A DNA stretch of 64,000 bases from Conchocele bisecta (taxonomy: Eukaryota > Mollusca > Bivalvia > Lucinida > Thyasiridae). A program made the translations under genes and the position numbers. Position 1 is the stretch's first letter. Each line of letters opens with the position of its first letter. The notes below the pieces were generated by a model. It was not told the DNA's origin. It saw only the letters and a list, made by a program, of their open reading frames with translations, and made no database searches. Of the stretch, positions 63,863-64,000 are shown piece by piece. Where the stretch lies: assembly GCA_029237695.1 (NCBI GenBank), contig JAQRGA010000043.1, positions 434,001 to 498,000 of the forward strand, read 5' to 3'.

Positions 63863-64000
63863 CATATATCGCAGACCGGGACGTAAATTTGATATTGCAT
63901 GGCACGATGTATTGGTGAGAACTTTCTTACCCAAAGTACAGTTTCATTCATTAGGACTCGCAGACCGAGACATTACTTCGATGCTGTATGGCGAGGTGTA

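Overview
The window is animal nuclear DNA, most likely from a bivalve mollusc (an inference from the kinds of short interspersed elements and foldback elements seen; no search was run). It is AT-rich, has almost no long open frames, and is filled with short non-autonomous transposons, hairpins, tRNA-derived SINEs, minisatellites and poly-G/poly-C tracts. I see no rRNA, functional tRNA, CRISPR, bacterial operon or virus.

The only protein I recognise is a broken pogo/Tigger-type DDE transposase on the minus strand (5536-7278). It sits in a 5.0-kb element (4032-9059) that has inverted ends and several internal copies of GGGGATGTTCGGTC. The best host-gene signal is a short plus-strand first exon at 31979-32070. 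It starts with a hydrophobic, signal-peptide-like sequence and ends at a consensus splice donor, in one of the longer stretches (31.1-32.1 kb) without a recognised repeat.

Almost everything else belongs to about 25 repeat families, which I label A to DD; the labels are mine. The main ones are: A (about 245-bp foldbacks, ends GGGGCCGTTTCAC); B (about 300 bp, ends CAGTAGCC); C (about 510 bp, flanked by TTAA); D (about 240 bp, ends TGTGGCTGTGACTGG); E (about 550 bp, ends AGTCTGTTTCACGAAA); H (about 300 bp, ends GAATAGTAGGTTAGTGCCG / GACGGGATAAAT); I (near-perfect hairpins with 8-bp target duplications); J (ends CAGTGGAACCTCTCTAAACC); K (about 240 bp, ends CCCTTTGAACCC, flanked by TTAA); M (ends TACGG, 6-bp target duplications); S (8-bp duplications); and Z (CAGTCAACACTCG, flanked by TA). 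Target duplications of 8 bp, TTAA, TA and 6 bp show that at least four transposition chemistries have loaded this locus. Nesting is common: B in D, F in D, G in D and in F, H in I, A in a SINE, C in A, and a SINE in an I-like end.

Layout: 0-4 kb, K/D/B/A/T/Z/H elements; 4-9 kb, the pogo element; 9-31 kb, a dense mosaic of all families; 31.1-32.1 kb, the gene-start candidate; 32-38.5 kb, more mosaic with two SINEs; 38.6-39.1 kb, a 45-bp minisatellite carrying TGACCTTGA; 39.6-44.7 kb, a 5-kb element with mirrored arms and AAGATGGCCGCC motifs spaced 150-187 bp apart (no coding capacity seen); 44.9-64 kb, mosaic again.
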